32,457 nt of DNA from Gemmataceae bacterium (lineage in GTDB: Bacteria; Planctomycetota; Planctomycetia; Gemmatales; Gemmataceae). The stretch's first letter is position 1; each line of letters begins with the position of its first letter. Of this stretch, positions 32,297 through 32,457 are shown piece by piece. The stretch is taken from positions 1 through 32,457 of the forward strand of contig PLDW01000058.1 in the NCBI GenBank assembly GCA_003136315.1. The letters run 5' to 3'. The translations under genes and the position numbers were made by a program. The notes beneath the pieces were generated by a model. The model had not been told where the DNA came from and ran no database searches. It saw nothing but the letters and a program-made list of their open reading frames with translations.

Positions 32297-32457
32297 GGAT
32301 AGCCGGGCCGCCACGGAGGGCGGCCCCTACACAGGATAGCCGGGCCGCCACGGACGGCGGCCCCTACACAGGATAGCCGGGCCGCCACGGAGGGCGGCCC
32401 CTACCCAGGATAGCCGGGCCGCCACGGAGGGCGGCCCCAACACAGGATAGCCGGGGC
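32297..32457. repeat. 37-bp tandem palindromic repeat array (runs off the window)
   Basis: Units start at 32297, 32334, 32371 and 32408, each exactly 37 bases, with a fifth starting at 32445. Each begins GGATAGCC and contains GGGCCGCC and GGCGGCCC as hairpin arms around a 6-base loop. The units differ at single positions, for example ACGGACGG in unit two and CCAACACA in unit four. Confidence 0.95.

Noticed and set aside
32297-32457. CRISPR array
   Set aside because: Units are directly joined with no spacers of unique sequence, and no cas genes are present.

Overview
The window is high-GC DNA (a 60-base sample inside the cyclase gene is 70% GC by hand count) and most likely comes from a planctomycete of the Gemmataceae type. 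This is inferred from the gene content: two membrane-anchored Ser/Thr kinases of planctomycete architecture, a BBP7-like outer-membrane barrel, signal-peptide proteins rich in Pro, Gly and Tyr, a PrkA/YeaH/SpoVR cluster, a TIR-STAND-TPR protein, and many interspersed palindromic repeats. No rRNA or tRNA was recognised. One structural RNA, the signal recognition particle RNA, was found.

Layout. 1-2414: 3' part of a transmembrane Ser/Thr kinase with TPR repeats, of strikingly mosaic base composition. 2528-4165 (minus): a small ORF, decayed tail duplicates and an Rpn/PD-(D/E)XK-type nuclease-like gene. 4374-5627: outer-membrane barrel. 5909-10325: overlapping pair of a sensor Ser/Thr kinase and an FHA-GAF-adenylate cyclase. 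10409-10615: palindromic repeat element. 10686-13784: TIR-STAND-TPR protein followed 6 bases later by a four-helix membrane protein. 13910-14650: secreted protein. 14681-17485 (minus): treZ and a dienelactone-hydrolase-like protein.

17533-26134 (minus) is the most interesting part. It holds prkA, then the SRP RNA gene, then two copies of a VapC-type toxin-antitoxin module (one decayed), then a tight operon: yeaH, coiled-coil gene pair B, coiled-coil gene pair A, spoVR and a 155-aa protein, closed by an intrinsic terminator. Pair A arose by tandem duplication of about 794 bp that also copied the last codons of yeaH. That fossil still lies between the pairs, and the first gene of pair A carries exactly one extra base relative to its sister.

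26458-26706: remnant of a REP-associated tyrosine transposase inside a perfect 34-bp inverted repeat. 26902-28374: small anchored protein, terminator and a short MgtE-type transporter. 28537-32170: three envelope proteins, the first a polysaccharide-export lipoprotein. 32297 to the end: 37-bp tandem palindromic repeats.

A theme of the window is local tandem duplication followed by decay of one copy: the nuclease tail (about 311 bp), the toxin-antitoxin module (about 783 bp before a 184-nt deletion) and the yeaH-tail/coiled-coil unit (about 794 bp). The best candidate for an undescribed system is the duplicated coiled-coil/membrane pair built into the yeaH-spoVR operon. The second is the kinase to FHA-cyclase relay.
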